Shown here in pieces: positions 13,743 to 20,609 of a stretch of 23,889 nucleotides of DNA (the first letter of the stretch is position 1; the number at the start of each line of letters is the position of its first letter). Position numbers and translations under genes: made by a program. Source of the DNA: Syntrophomonas sp. (GTDB lineage Bacteria > Bacillota > Syntrophomonadia > Syntrophomonadales > Syntrophomonadaceae); the NCBI GenBank assembly GCA_028693695.1, contig JAQUUV010000010.1, positions 1,703 through 25,591 on the forward strand, in the 5' to 3' direction. The notes beneath the pieces are model-generated. The model was not told the origin of the DNA. It made no database searches and saw only the letters and a list, made by a program, of their open reading frames with translations.

Positions 13743-14678
13743 ATGGTTTATGAATTGCAAATTACTACGGCCGCAGATAGTACTCCTTTCCTGGAGCAGT
13801 TTCGTGAGAAGTTTTCCTGGTTAGAACAACACGGCTATGCTTTGTGGGTAAATAAATTGGCCGATAAGCAGGGTGAAAATTTATTTATCGATTTGAGACT
13901 AGAGGGTGACAAAATTGAGCCCAATTACAAAGAAGAAGATATTATTTACATTTTCAAGCATCAAGTATCTGAGTTTCTAGCTGAGCATATCGTGAAGGAT
14001 TGGGAGAAAAAACTGACTTGGAAGGAAGTAACCAAAAAAGGCCGCCATATCTCATCAGGAGATCAATTATTCGTTTTAGAAAAAGCATTAGATTTTCTGA
14101 AACGTTGCAATTCCAATGAGAGCTTAAATTTATTGATGAATTATGGTCGTAAAAACAAAATAGCTCATAAAATTTTGGATTATATATATTACCATCACAC
14201 CTTGGTTATGGAGGGATTCATCCAATTTTGCATGCAGGATTATCTAACAGAAATCAAATTTGCTGTTGATTTGGCTTGTGAAGAATTAAGGAATGAAAAG
14301 GAATATAATGAGTTTGTTAAGCTTCTAAGATATTTTGTGGACACCCAAGCTCCCATGATTCAAGAAGTAAATATTATGACGGACAAGATGGGGCATTTTT
14401 CTCTCTGGGATGGTAACGGGGTCAGGATTGAAGAAAACCATATTAATTATTATCTGGATGATATGAGGCGCGGGGAGATAAACCTGGATGACGTATTAGT
14501 AAGTATACTAATAACAGTTGCTCCTCGTCGCATTGTGTTACATAATAGCCGTGATTCAGGAAGTGAAACCGTAAAAGTAATTAAAAATGTGTTTGCAGAA
14601 AGAATAAGCGAATGCAATGGCTGTGAGCGATGCTTTGCAAGCAAAAAGATGGATGGCAGAATTACCCAGCGAGACTAA
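13743..14678 (+). CDS. ytxC: YtxC-family putative sporulation protein
   Basis: A 311-residue protein matching the YtxC family by overall pattern and by position directly upstream of thrS, as in Bacillus (both from memory). ATG 13743 has TTAGGAGG 6 nt upstream. Residues 1-110 form a mixed region (VYELQITTAADSTPFLEQF). The middle is helical (HKILDYIYYHHTLVMEGFIQ, then FCMQDYLTEIKFAVD). The C-terminal part, DDVLVSILITVAPRRIVLHN, is the best conserved. The C terminus has ECNGCERC, a C-x2-C-x2-C cluster that could bind metal (inference). The molecular function is unknown even in Bacillus. No membrane segments. Expression in sporulation is known for the family, not read here. Confidence 0.8.
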   Translation: MVYELQITTAADSTPFLEQFREKFSWLEQHGYALWVNKLADKQGENLFIDLRLEGDKIEPNYKEEDIIYIFKHQVSEFLAEHIVKDWEKKLTWKEVTKKGRHISSGDQLFVLEKALDFLKRCNSNESLNLLMNYGRKNKIAHKILDYIYYHHTLVMEGFIQFCMQDYLTEIKFAVDLACEELRNEKEYNEFVKLLRYFVDTQAPMIQEVNIMTDKMGHFSLWDGNGVRIEENHINYYLDDMRRGEINLDDVLVSILITVAPRRIVLHNSRDSGSETVKVIKNVFAERISECNGCERCFASKKMDGRITQRD

Positions 14679-14732
14679 TAAAGTTAGAACAGTAATAGAC
14701 CGTAAACTGAATAGTATCTGAGAATTTGTAAT

Positions 14733-14764
14733 AGGCTGGGACGTGGATCGCAGCCTTTTAATTT
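14733..14764 (+). terminator. probable terminator after ytxC
   Basis: AGGCTG (14733-14738) pairs with CAGCCT (14751-14756) across a 12-nt loop that can pair partly, followed by TTTAATTT. Weaker stem than the other terminators here. Confidence 0.55.
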
Positions 14765-14859
14765 GCGGTAAGATACAAAATCTGATATTCTTTTTAGATA
14801 GTAATGGATAAGGTGATTATACGGCGTTATGGTCTTTCATATTGAAATCTACAGGTGGC

Positions 14860-14865
14860 TATAAT
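14860..14865 (+). promoter_or_regulatory. candidate -10 box of thrS
   Basis: TATAAT 47 nt before the thrS start. No good -35 lies at 16-18 nt. The gap 14765-14911 contains no T-box core, unlike many Firmicute thrS leaders. Confidence 0.3.
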
Positions 14866-14911
14866 ATGGTTTTTAACAGGTAAATAGGCGTAATTTTCAG
14901 GAGGTGTAAAC

Positions 14912-16822
14912 ATGATTTACATAAGACTAAAGGATGGAAGCCAGCGGGAATACCCGGAAGGGATTAGCCTGTTGCAGGTTGCCGAAAGCATCAGCCCTAA
15001 AATGGCGAAATTTGCGGTGGCAGCTGTATTTAATGGTCAGGTTACCGATTTGAATGCTACGGTTCAGGAGGATGGCGAATTAGATATACTCAATTTTGAA
15101 GATGAACGAGCACGCATAGTATATCGGCATTCATCGTCTCATATTATGGCTCAGGCGGTGAAAAGGCTCTGGCCGAAGACCAAGTTTGCAATTGGTCCTG
15201 CGATCGACAAAGGATTTTATTATGATTTTGATACTGAACACACTTTTACCCCCGAAGATTTTATACTGATTGAAAAAGAAATGGAAAGCATCATTAAGAG
15301 TGACTACCCCTTTGTGCGTCAAGAGCTGTCACGGGAAGAGGCTCTTCAGTTTTTCGCTGATAGACATGAAGACTACAAAGTAGAATTAATTCAGGATTTA
15401 CCGGAAGATGCGGTGATTGGCCTTTACCAGCAGGGGGAATTTGTAGATCTCTGCAAAGGTCCGCACGTTTCTTCCACAGGTAAACTTAAGGCGGTTAAGA
15501 TTATGAGTCTGGCCGGAGCATATTGGCGGGGCAGCGAAAACAATAAAATGCTGCAGCGCATATATGCCACCTCATTTCCCAAACAGGCCATGCTGGACGA
15601 TTATCTCAACAAATTAGAAGAGGCTAAAAAACGTGATCACCGCAAATTAGGCAAAGAATTAGGCTTGTTTGTGCTTTTGGATGAAGGGCCGGGATTCCCC
15701 TTTTTCCTGCCTAAAGGGATGGTCTTGAGAAACGAGTTGGAACAATACTGGCGTGATCAACATCAGAAGGCAGGTTATCAGGAGATTCGCACCCCTATCA
15801 TACTAAACACGGAACTTTGGCATCGTTCCGGCCATTGGGATCACTACAAAGATAATATGTATTTTACTAAAATAGATGAAGAGGACTATGCAGTCAAACC
15901 TATGAATTGCCCTGGTGGAATTATGGTTTACAAGCAGAACTTGCATAGCTACCGGGAGCTGCCTATTAGAACCGGCGAAATGGGTTTGGTGCATCGGCAT
16001 GAGATGTCTGGAGTTTTGCATGGGCTTATGCGAGTACGTGCCTTTACTCAGGATGATGCCCACATCTTTATGCTTCCCGAGCAGATTATTGATGAAATAA
16101 ATGGCGTCATGAACCTGATTGATCTTTTCTACAAACAGTTTGGCTTCAGCTATCATGTAGAACTATCCACCCGGCCTGAAAATTCCATGGGTTCCCAGGA
16201 AGTCTGGGATATGGCTACTGATGCATTAAAACAGGCTCTGGAAGAAAAATCTATGCCCTACAAAATTAATGAAGGCGATGGAGCCTTCTATGGCCCCAAA
16301 ATTGATTTTCACCTACAGGACTCGTTAGATCGAACCTGGCAGTGCGGAACTATCCAACTGGACTTTCAAATGCCTGAAAAATTTGACTTGACCTATATTG
16401 GCGAGGATGGAGAAAAGCATCGTCCAGTTATGATTCACAGGGTTATTTATGGCAGCATGGAAAGATTTATAGGGATACTTATTGAGCACTTTGCAGGTGC
16501 CTTTCCGACTTGGCTGGCTCCAGTTCAGGTACGGGTGCTGCCCATTACGGAAAGACAGCATGATTACACTGAAACAATAATTGCCAGGTTAAGAGATGAA
16601 GGCATTAGAGTTGAAGTGGATAAACGCAGTGAAAAAATTGGCTATAAGATAAGGGAAGGGCAACTGCAAAAAATACCTTATCTTTTAGTTATAGGTGATA
16701 AAGAAATAGAAGCTAACGCTGTAGCCGTACGCCATCGCAAAGAAGGCGATTTGGGTGCCCAGGGACTGGATGAATTTATCGCTATGATTAAAACTGAGAT
16801 TGCCAATAAAATGATTAAATAA
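14912..16822 (+). CDS. thrS: threonyl-tRNA synthetase
   Basis: Charges tRNA-Thr in the cytoplasm; 636 residues, the normal full length. Domain order: TGS domain (residues 1-62), the editing domain with the zinc-type motif HSSSH at residues 73-77 and DLCKGPHV, then the class II catalytic core and the anticodon-binding domain (PVQVRVLPITERQHDYTE to the end). In the core, MNCPGGI provides the Cys zinc ligand. RHEMSGVLHGLMRVRAFTQD (motif 2) contains a His ligand, and PVMIHRVIYGSMERFIGILI (motif 3) the last His. ATG 14912 follows CAGGAGGTG 7 nt upstream. It lies between ytxC and the infC operon, a common Firmicute order. No T-box is visible upstream, so its regulation is not read here. Confidence 0.98.
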   Translation: MIYIRLKDGSQREYPEGISLLQVAESISPKMAKFAVAAVFNGQVTDLNATVQEDGELDILNFEDERARIVYRHSSSHIMAQAVKRLWPKTKFAIGPAIDKGFYYDFDTEHTFTPEDFILIEKEMESIIKSDYPFVRQELSREEALQFFADRHEDYKVELIQDLPEDAVIGLYQQGEFVDLCKGPHVSSTGKLKAVKIMSLAGAYWRGSENNKMLQRIYATSFPKQAMLDDYLNKLEEAKKRDHRKLGKELGLFVLLDEGPGFPFFLPKGMVLRNELEQYWRDQHQKAGYQEIRTPIILNTELWHRSGHWDHYKDNMYFTKIDEEDYAVKPMNCPGGIMVYKQNLHSYRELPIRTGEMGLVHRHEMSGVLHGLMRVRAFTQDDAHIFMLPEQIIDEINGVMNLIDLFYKQFGFSYHVELSTRPENSMGSQEVWDMATDALKQALEEKSMPYKINEGDGAFYGPKIDFHLQDSLDRTWQCGTIQLDFQMPEKFDLTYIGEDGEKHRPVMIHRVIYGSMERFIGILIEHFAGAFPTWLAPVQVRVLPITERQHDYTETIIARLRDEGIRVEVDKRSEKIGYKIREGQLQKIPYLLVIGDKEIEANAVAVRHRKEGDLGAQGLDEFIAMIKTEIANKMIK

Positions 16823-16832
16823 TTGGCAGAGA

Positions 16833-16861
16833 TTGCGTTTTTATTAAGGGTATGTTATAAT
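16833..16861 (+). promoter_or_regulatory. promoter of the infC-rpmI-rplT operon
   Basis: TTGCGT (16833-16838), a 17-nt spacer and perfect TATAAT (16856-16861), placed just after the thrS stop. This gives a leader of about 175 nt. Confidence 0.72.
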
Positions 16862-16867
16862 TTTTTA

Positions 16868-17030
16868 GACATTGTAAAGCAGGAGCCTTGCTTCTCACCT
16901 TACAACCAAGGTTCGTAAGGTCATCAGTAAACAGATATGAATATTGCTTATGTTATAAATTAAAGCTACATAAGCGAATAGTCTGTTATTGTGTTTGAAG
17001 CGGGTTTTTGTAACCCGCTTTTTATATTTT
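16868..17030 (+). promoter_or_regulatory. L20-type ribosomal protein leader with attenuator, upstream of infC
   Basis: The leader between the promoter and infC contains a compact paired region around AGCAGGAGCCTTGCTTCTCACC and ACCTTACAACCAAGGTTCG, with CCTTAC/GTAAGG pairing. It ends in a strong terminator hairpin, AAGCGGGTT (16998-17006) with AACCCGCTT (17012-17020), and a T-rich tail to 17030. In Bacillus, L20 binds such a leader and promotes premature termination of infC-rpmI-rplT. The position and the terminator 10 nt before the infC Shine-Dalgarno fit this well. The exact L20 contact sites are inferred. Confidence 0.75.
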
Positions 17031-17041
17031 CAGGAGGTGAA

Positions 17042-17578
17042 ATTCTTATCAGCAAAGATTGGAGAGTTAATGAGGATATCCGGGTCAAAGAGGTTAGGTT
17101 GGTCAGTGAAGATGGCGAACAACTGGGTATAGTACCTATTAATGAAGCCTTGACAATGGCCGAAGAAAAAATGGTTGACTTGGTAGAAGTAGCTCCATCC
17201 GCCAAACCGCCAGTATGCCGTTTGATGAACTATGGCAAGTTTAAGTTTGAGCAGAGTAAAAGGGAAAAGGAATCCCGTAAGAAGCAAAAGATAATTTCTA
17301 TCAAAGAAGTGAAAATGAGGCCTAACATTGAAGAACATGATTTCCAGGTGAAGGCCAAGAACGCCCGGAAGTTTTTAGCTGCCGGAGACAAGCTTAAATT
17401 TTCCATTATGTTTAGAGGCAGACAAATCACCCATCCGGAACTGGGGGAAAAGCTGTGTATTCAATTAGCCAAGGAGCTATCGGATATTTCTGCAGTTGAA
17501 AAACAGCCTAAAGTAGAAGGTCGCAATATGGTAATGATACTGGTTCCTAAAATAGAAAACATTTCGAAGGAGGATTAA
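17042..17578 (+). CDS. infC: translation initiation factor IF-3, non-AUG start
   Basis: Binds the 30S subunit and controls start-codon choice. It has the two-domain architecture: an N-terminal domain (SKDWRVNEDIRVKEVRLVSE, later PPVCRLMNYGKFKFEQ), a Lys-rich linker (KREKESRKKQK) and a C-terminal domain (KEVKMRPNIEEHDFQVKAKN). The start is unusual. AGGAGGTG (17032-17039) is followed by no ATG, GTG or TTG; the in-frame codons are ATT (17042), CTT and ATC (17048). I take ATT 17042, giving 178 residues, because AUU starts are known for infC; ATC is the alternative. A GTG at 16991 is in frame but lies upstream of the terminator hairpin and is not credible. First gene of the infC-rpmI-rplT operon. 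Confidence 0.93.
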   Translation: MLISKDWRVNEDIRVKEVRLVSEDGEQLGIVPINEALTMAEEKMVDLVEVAPSAKPPVCRLMNYGKFKFEQSKREKESRKKQKIISIKEVKMRPNIEEHDFQVKAKNARKFLAAGDKLKFSIMFRGRQITHPELGEKLCIQLAKELSDISAVEKQPKVEGRNMVMILVPKIENISKED

Positions 17579-17581
17579 TCC

Positions 17582-17779
17582 ATGCCAAAAATGAAAACTC
17601 ACCGCGGCGCGGCTAAAAGATTTAATAAAACTGGCAATGGCCTGATAAAGAGAGCCAAGGCCTTCGCTAGCCATATCCTGGGTGATAAGAGTCCTAAGAG
17701 AAAAAGAGGATTGCGCAAATCCACCTTAGTAAGCTCAGTAGAACAGAAAAATGTCTCCAAAATGATTCCTTACAAATAG
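17582..17779 (+). CDS. rpmI: 50S ribosomal protein L35
   Basis: Small basic ribosomal protein of 65 residues. MPKMKTHRGAAKRFNKTGNG is the L35 signature, and KRKRGLRKS follows near the middle. ATG 17582 starts 3 nt after the infC stop, with AAGGAGG upstream. Cotranscribed with infC and rplT, as in nearly all bacteria. Confidence 0.98.
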   Translation: MPKMKTHRGAAKRFNKTGNGLIKRAKAFASHILGDKSPKRKRGLRKSTLVSSVEQKNVSKMIPYK

Positions 17780-17798
17780 ATAGAGGGAGGACTTATTT

Positions 17799-18152
17799 AT
17801 GCCAAGAATTAAACGTGGGGTTACAACTCACAGAAGACATAAAAAGATATTAAAGTTAGCCAAAGGATATGTGGGTAGTAAATCCAAACTATACCGCGTA
17901 GCCAATCAACAGGTTATGAAATCAGGGGCCTACGCCTATGCCCATAGAAAGCTGAAGAAAAGGGAATTTCGCCAATTGTGGATTGCACGTATCAACGCTG
18001 CCGCTCGTAACAACGGCACTACTTATAGCCGGATGATACATGGCCTAAAGATAGCAGGGGTAGAAGTAGATCGCAAGGTTCTAGCGGATCTGGCGATAAC
18101 TGATCCCCAGGGCTTTTCTGAATTGGCTGATGTAGCCAAAAAAACGGTATAG
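17799..18152 (+). CDS. rplT: 50S ribosomal protein L20
   Basis: A 117-residue 23S rRNA-binding assembly protein and the likely autogenous repressor of this operon through the leader upstream of infC. Recognisable pieces are MPRIKRGVTTHRRHKKILKL, the AKGYVGSKSKLYRVA segment, KRKLKKREFRQLWIARINAA-like repeats, and GLKIAGVEVDRKVLADLAI. AGGGAGG precedes ATG 17799. Last gene of the operon; a perfect terminator hairpin follows. Confidence 0.98.
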   Translation: MPRIKRGVTTHRRHKKILKLAKGYVGSKSKLYRVANQQVMKSGAYAYAHRKLKKREFRQLWIARINAAARNNGTTYSRMIHGLKIAGVEVDRKVLADLAITDPQGFSELADVAKKTV

Positions 18153-18177
18153 TTTCTATTACTAAAAGAAGTTTATT

Positions 18178-18216
18178 AAAAGAAGTATGGCTGTACAGCC
18201 ATACTTCTTTTATATA
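18178..18216 (+). terminator. rho-independent terminator of the infC operon
   Basis: A perfect 34-nt palindrome: AAAAGAAGTATGGCTGT and its reverse complement are directly abutted, ending in TTTTATAT. The symmetry means it could act on both strands. Confidence 0.85.
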
Positions 18217-18219
18217 AGA

Positions 18220-18299
18220 GCGTGTTATGGGGACGGTCCTTTTGACACGCCTCGCTGGTTCCTATTGGGCGTGTCAAAAGGACCGTCCCCATAACACGC
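18220..18299. repeat. perfect long palindrome of REP/RAYT type (32-nt arms, 16-nt loop)
   Basis: The left arm (18220-18251) and right arm (18268-18299) are exact reverse complements over 32 nt. Both contain GGGGACGGTCCTTTTGACAC, a dispersed repeat motif seen in many Firmicutes and Deltaproteobacteria and linked to Y1 transposases of the RAYT/IS200 type (from memory). No transposase is in the window. It sits between the rplT terminator and the SpoU methyltransferase start. Confidence 0.85.
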
Positions 18300-18324
18300 C
18301 TATATTGTAGGAGAGTGATTCTTA

Positions 18325-19116
18325 ATGAAGCAAATTACTTCTCAGGACAATAAGTACATAAAACTGGCTGCTAGTTTAAAACAAAAAAAGCATCGGGATG
18401 AGGAAAAAATGTTCCTGGTGGAAGGTAAGCGGGCAGTGGCAGAGGCTCTTCAGAAACCTGAATTGCTGGAATCCATATTTGTGGATGAAAGCCTAGTAGA
18501 GGAGTATCAGGAATTTGTCGATTTAATCCCAGAAGCTTATATGGTAAGTGCTCAGCTCATGCGCCATATTTGCTGTACTGAAACTCCTCAGGGAATCGCT
18601 GCTATTATGAAAACGCCGGTATGGTCGTGGTTAGATGTTGTGAATAAAGCTGGTTTGTTGATCTTACTAGATCAGGTTTCAGATCCAGGCAATATGGGCA
18701 GCATATTTAGAACCTGTTGGGCACTCGGAGTGGAAGGGGTATTAATGACCAAGGGATGTGCAGACCCTTTCAGCCCCAAAGTAGTTAGATCAACTATGGG
18801 AGCGCTGCTTAATATACCAGTATTTCGTGATATTCCCGACATCCAGCTCGATACTTTACATGAGCAAGGGTACGCATTTATATGTACCGACTTAAATGCG
18901 GAAAATAATTATTACTCGCTAAAATATCCTGATCAATCAATAATTATTATCGGGAGTGAGGCCATAGGAGCAAGCGTTGAATTAAAAAGAAGGTGTGATC
19001 GGTTCATAAAAATTCCAATGAATCCCCAGGTTGATTCTTTGAATGTGGCTGCGGCATGTGCTATAATTGTTGCAGAAGTAGCAAGACAGAGTGACGAGAG
19101 AACCAGGTTGGCTTAG
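18325..19116 (+). CDS. SpoU/TrmH-family RNA 2'-O-methyltransferase
   Basis: Methylates a ribose in rRNA or tRNA using SAM; cytoplasmic; 263 residues. Residues 1-100 are the substrate-binding N-terminal domain (MKQITSQDNKYIKLAASLKQ, then FLVEGKRAVAEAL). The SPOUT domain then carries three motifs: LLDQVSDPGNMGSIFRT, IIIGSEAIGAS and IPMNPQVDSLNVAAACAI. GSEAIGAS is a slight variant of the usual GNEGxG motif 2, but the fold-defining residues are kept. ATG 18325 has GGAG 11 nt upstream. Its place just before pheST matches ysgA in Bacillus (from memory). The target nucleotide is unknown. Confidence 0.92.
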   Translation: MKQITSQDNKYIKLAASLKQKKHRDEEKMFLVEGKRAVAEALQKPELLESIFVDESLVEEYQEFVDLIPEAYMVSAQLMRHICCTETPQGIAAIMKTPVWSWLDVVNKAGLLILLDQVSDPGNMGSIFRTCWALGVEGVLMTKGCADPFSPKVVRSTMGALLNIPVFRDIPDIQLDTLHEQGYAFICTDLNAENNYYSLKYPDQSIIIIGSEAIGASVELKRRCDRFIKIPMNPQVDSLNVAAACAIIVAEVARQSDERTRLA

Positions 19117-19181
19117 AACTAGGGGTATGTTGTTGGTATGAAGTTTAATTCGTCTGAATTAAATCGGAGGGTGAACCAATT

Positions 19182-19274
19182 ATGCATGATCAAGCCGAAA
19201 GCCTATGGCATCTTTTCGAGAGTTCCGGTTGCATTATTTATTACCTTTTATATAAACAGCTTAAAATACAATAA
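19182..19274 (+). CDS. yqzL: YqzL-like microprotein (30 aa)
   Basis: ATG 19182 with GGAGG 11 nt upstream. The peptide starts MHDQAESLWHLFESSGCIIY and continues YLLYKQLKIQ, then stop. WxLFxxxGxIxxYLLYKxL is the pattern of the YqzL family of short Firmicute proteins, recalled from memory. The function of YqzL is unknown. The -35/-10 promoter of the pheS leader (19229-19256) lies inside the second half of this ORF. It is not cotranslated with its neighbours: the stop comes before the T-box. Confidence 0.6.
   Translation: MHDQAESLWHLFESSGCIIYYLLYKQLKIQ
19229..19256 (+). promoter_or_regulatory. candidate promoter of the pheS T-box leader
   Basis: TTGCAT (19229-19234), a 16-nt spacer and TATAAA (19251-19256). 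This gives a start near 19263, about 30 nt before stem I of the T-box. Confidence 0.55.
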
Positions 19275-19289
19275 TATCAAGAAATGTAA

Positions 19290-19530
19290 TGATCAGGACA
19301 AGTAGCCTGCTGGCAAGCTTCCAGGGAGGTCGTATCGTAGACTGAAAGTACGACTAAGGGGAAAGCAGGTAAATTCACCTGTGAGCAGAGGATTGAAATA
19401 GCAGTAGATCCTAACGGTTGCCGCCGTTATTGGCATTAAGAGAATTGGATATTTTGATCCAGTTAATTAGGGTGGTACCACGGAACAGCGCTTTCGTCCC
19501 TTGGGGGATGAAGGCTATTTTATTTTCTGG
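19290..19530 (+). promoter_or_regulatory. T-box riboswitch of pheST, Phe (TTC) specifier
   Basis: Stem I: CAGG (19294-19297), specifier loop with AGTA, CCTGC, AG bulge CAGGGAGG, a distal hairpin GGTCGTA/TACGACT, then GCAGG and TAAATTCA. TTC at 19374-19376 is the specifier, and the helix closes with CCTG (19378-19381). Stem II features (AACGG/CCGTT), stem III (TGGATATTTTGATCCA) and the antiterminator core AGGGTGGTACCACGG (19469-19483) follow. The terminator pairs AGCGCTTTCGTCCC (19487-19500) with GGGATGAAGGCT, with a T-rich tail (about 19518-19527). Uncharged tRNA-Phe should favour pheST transcription. Confidence 0.95.
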
Positions 19531-19575
19531 GTGTCTATTTTCGTATCTATTCAAATGAAAAGAGGAGGTCGGAAT

Positions 19576-20598
19576 ATGATAGATAGGTTAAAACAGATAA
19601 AGCTCCTTGCAATAGAAAAGATAGGAGAGGTAAGCGATTTTGATTCTTTAAATGAGCTTAAGGTTAAAACCTTGGGCCGCAAAGGCGAAATTACCATGCT
19701 CCTGAGAGGGCTTAAAGACCTAATCGGAGAGGAACGGGCGGAAGCTGGCAAGGTCGCAAACGACATAAAGAACACCCTCGAAAACCTGATTGACAGCAAG
19801 ACAGCTGAGCTTAAGACCAAAGAATTGGACATGAAACTTAGGAATGAGAGGATAGACATTAGCTTGCCTGGTTTGCCCTTGCAGGTGGGGAGGAAGCATC
19901 CTATCAGTATGGTTACCGAAGAGATTAAAGATATATTTATTGGCATGGGCTTTAGCGTAGCCGAGGGACCGGAGATTGAGAGTGATTATTATAATTTTGA
20001 AGCTCTGAATGTACCCCGCGATCATCCAGCTCGTGATATGCAGGATACCTTCTACATAAGCGAAGAAATGCTGTTAAGAACCCATACTTCGCCAGTACAA
20101 GTTAGGACGATGGAGAAATTAGCTCCCCAAATCCCAGTGAAAATTATTGTTCCCGGCAAGGTATACCGCAAGGACGATGATGCCACCCATTCGCCCATGT
20201 TTAACCAGGTGGAAGGCCTTTTGATAGATGAAAGAATAACATTTGCCAACCTCAAAGGGACTTTGATGCTATTTGCCCAGAAGATATTTGGCGAGGAGGT
20301 TCGGGTGCGTTATAGGCCTAGCTTTTTCCCGTTTACGGAACCCAGCGCGGAAATGGACATTTCCTGTGTACACTGCAAGGGCCAGGGTTGTCGGGTATGT
20401 TCTCATACTGGCTGGCTGGAGATACTAGGTGCTGGTATGGTAAACCCGCGGGTGCTGCAATATGGAGGCTATGATCCGGAGAAAGTAACTGGCTTTGCCT
20501 TTGGAATGGGCATAGAAAGAATCGCCATGCTGAAATACGGCATTAACGATTTACGGCTATTTTTTGATAATGATAAAAGATTCCTTACACAATTTTAG
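19576..20598 (+). CDS. pheS: phenylalanyl-tRNA synthetase alpha subunit
   Basis: Catalytic class II subunit that with PheT charges tRNA-Phe; 340 residues. The N-terminal 85 residues are the tRNA-binding coiled-coil (LKQIKLLAIEKIGEVSDFDS, later EERAEAGKVANDIKNTLENL). The core shows motif 1 region HPISMVTEEIKDIFIGMGF, the conserved EGPEIESDYYNFEALN, motif 2 region VYRKDDDATHSPMFNQVEG, and RPSFFPFTEPSAEMDISC. Motif 3 is GFAFGMGIERIAMLKYGI near the end. ATG 19576 follows AGAGGAGGT; an in-frame start at 19501 would read through the T-box terminator and is rejected. It is 11 nt from pheT. Confidence 0.97.
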   Translation: MIDRLKQIKLLAIEKIGEVSDFDSLNELKVKTLGRKGEITMLLRGLKDLIGEERAEAGKVANDIKNTLENLIDSKTAELKTKELDMKLRNERIDISLPGLPLQVGRKHPISMVTEEIKDIFIGMGFSVAEGPEIESDYYNFEALNVPRDHPARDMQDTFYISEEMLLRTHTSPVQVRTMEKLAPQIPVKIIVPGKVYRKDDDATHSPMFNQVEGLLIDERITFANLKGTLMLFAQKIFGEEVRVRYRPSFFPFTEPSAEMDISCVHCKGQGCRVCSHTGWLEILGAGMVNPRVLQYGGYDPEKVTGFAFGMGIERIAMLKYGINDLRLFFDNDKRFLTQF

Positions 20599-20609
20599 GA
20601 GGTGACAAC

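Noticed and set aside
16801..16828. Hairpin TGCCAAT/ATTGGCA at the thrS stop
   Set aside because: AT-rich 7-bp stem with a large loop and no adjoining T run; not convincing as a terminator.
16991..17041. GTG-initiated N-terminal extension of infC
   Set aside because: It would translate through the attenuator hairpin, and the strong AGGAGGTG lies downstream of it. The family's N terminus begins at SKD.
18178..18299. Two adjoining palindromes considered as a short CRISPR-like or attC array
   Set aside because: They are unrelated sequences, each a single copy: one terminator, one REP-type element. No repeat-spacer pattern exists anywhere in the window.
19501..19575. In-frame upstream extension of pheS
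   Set aside because: Covers the T-box terminator tail; AGAGGAGG directly before ATG 19576 fixes the start.
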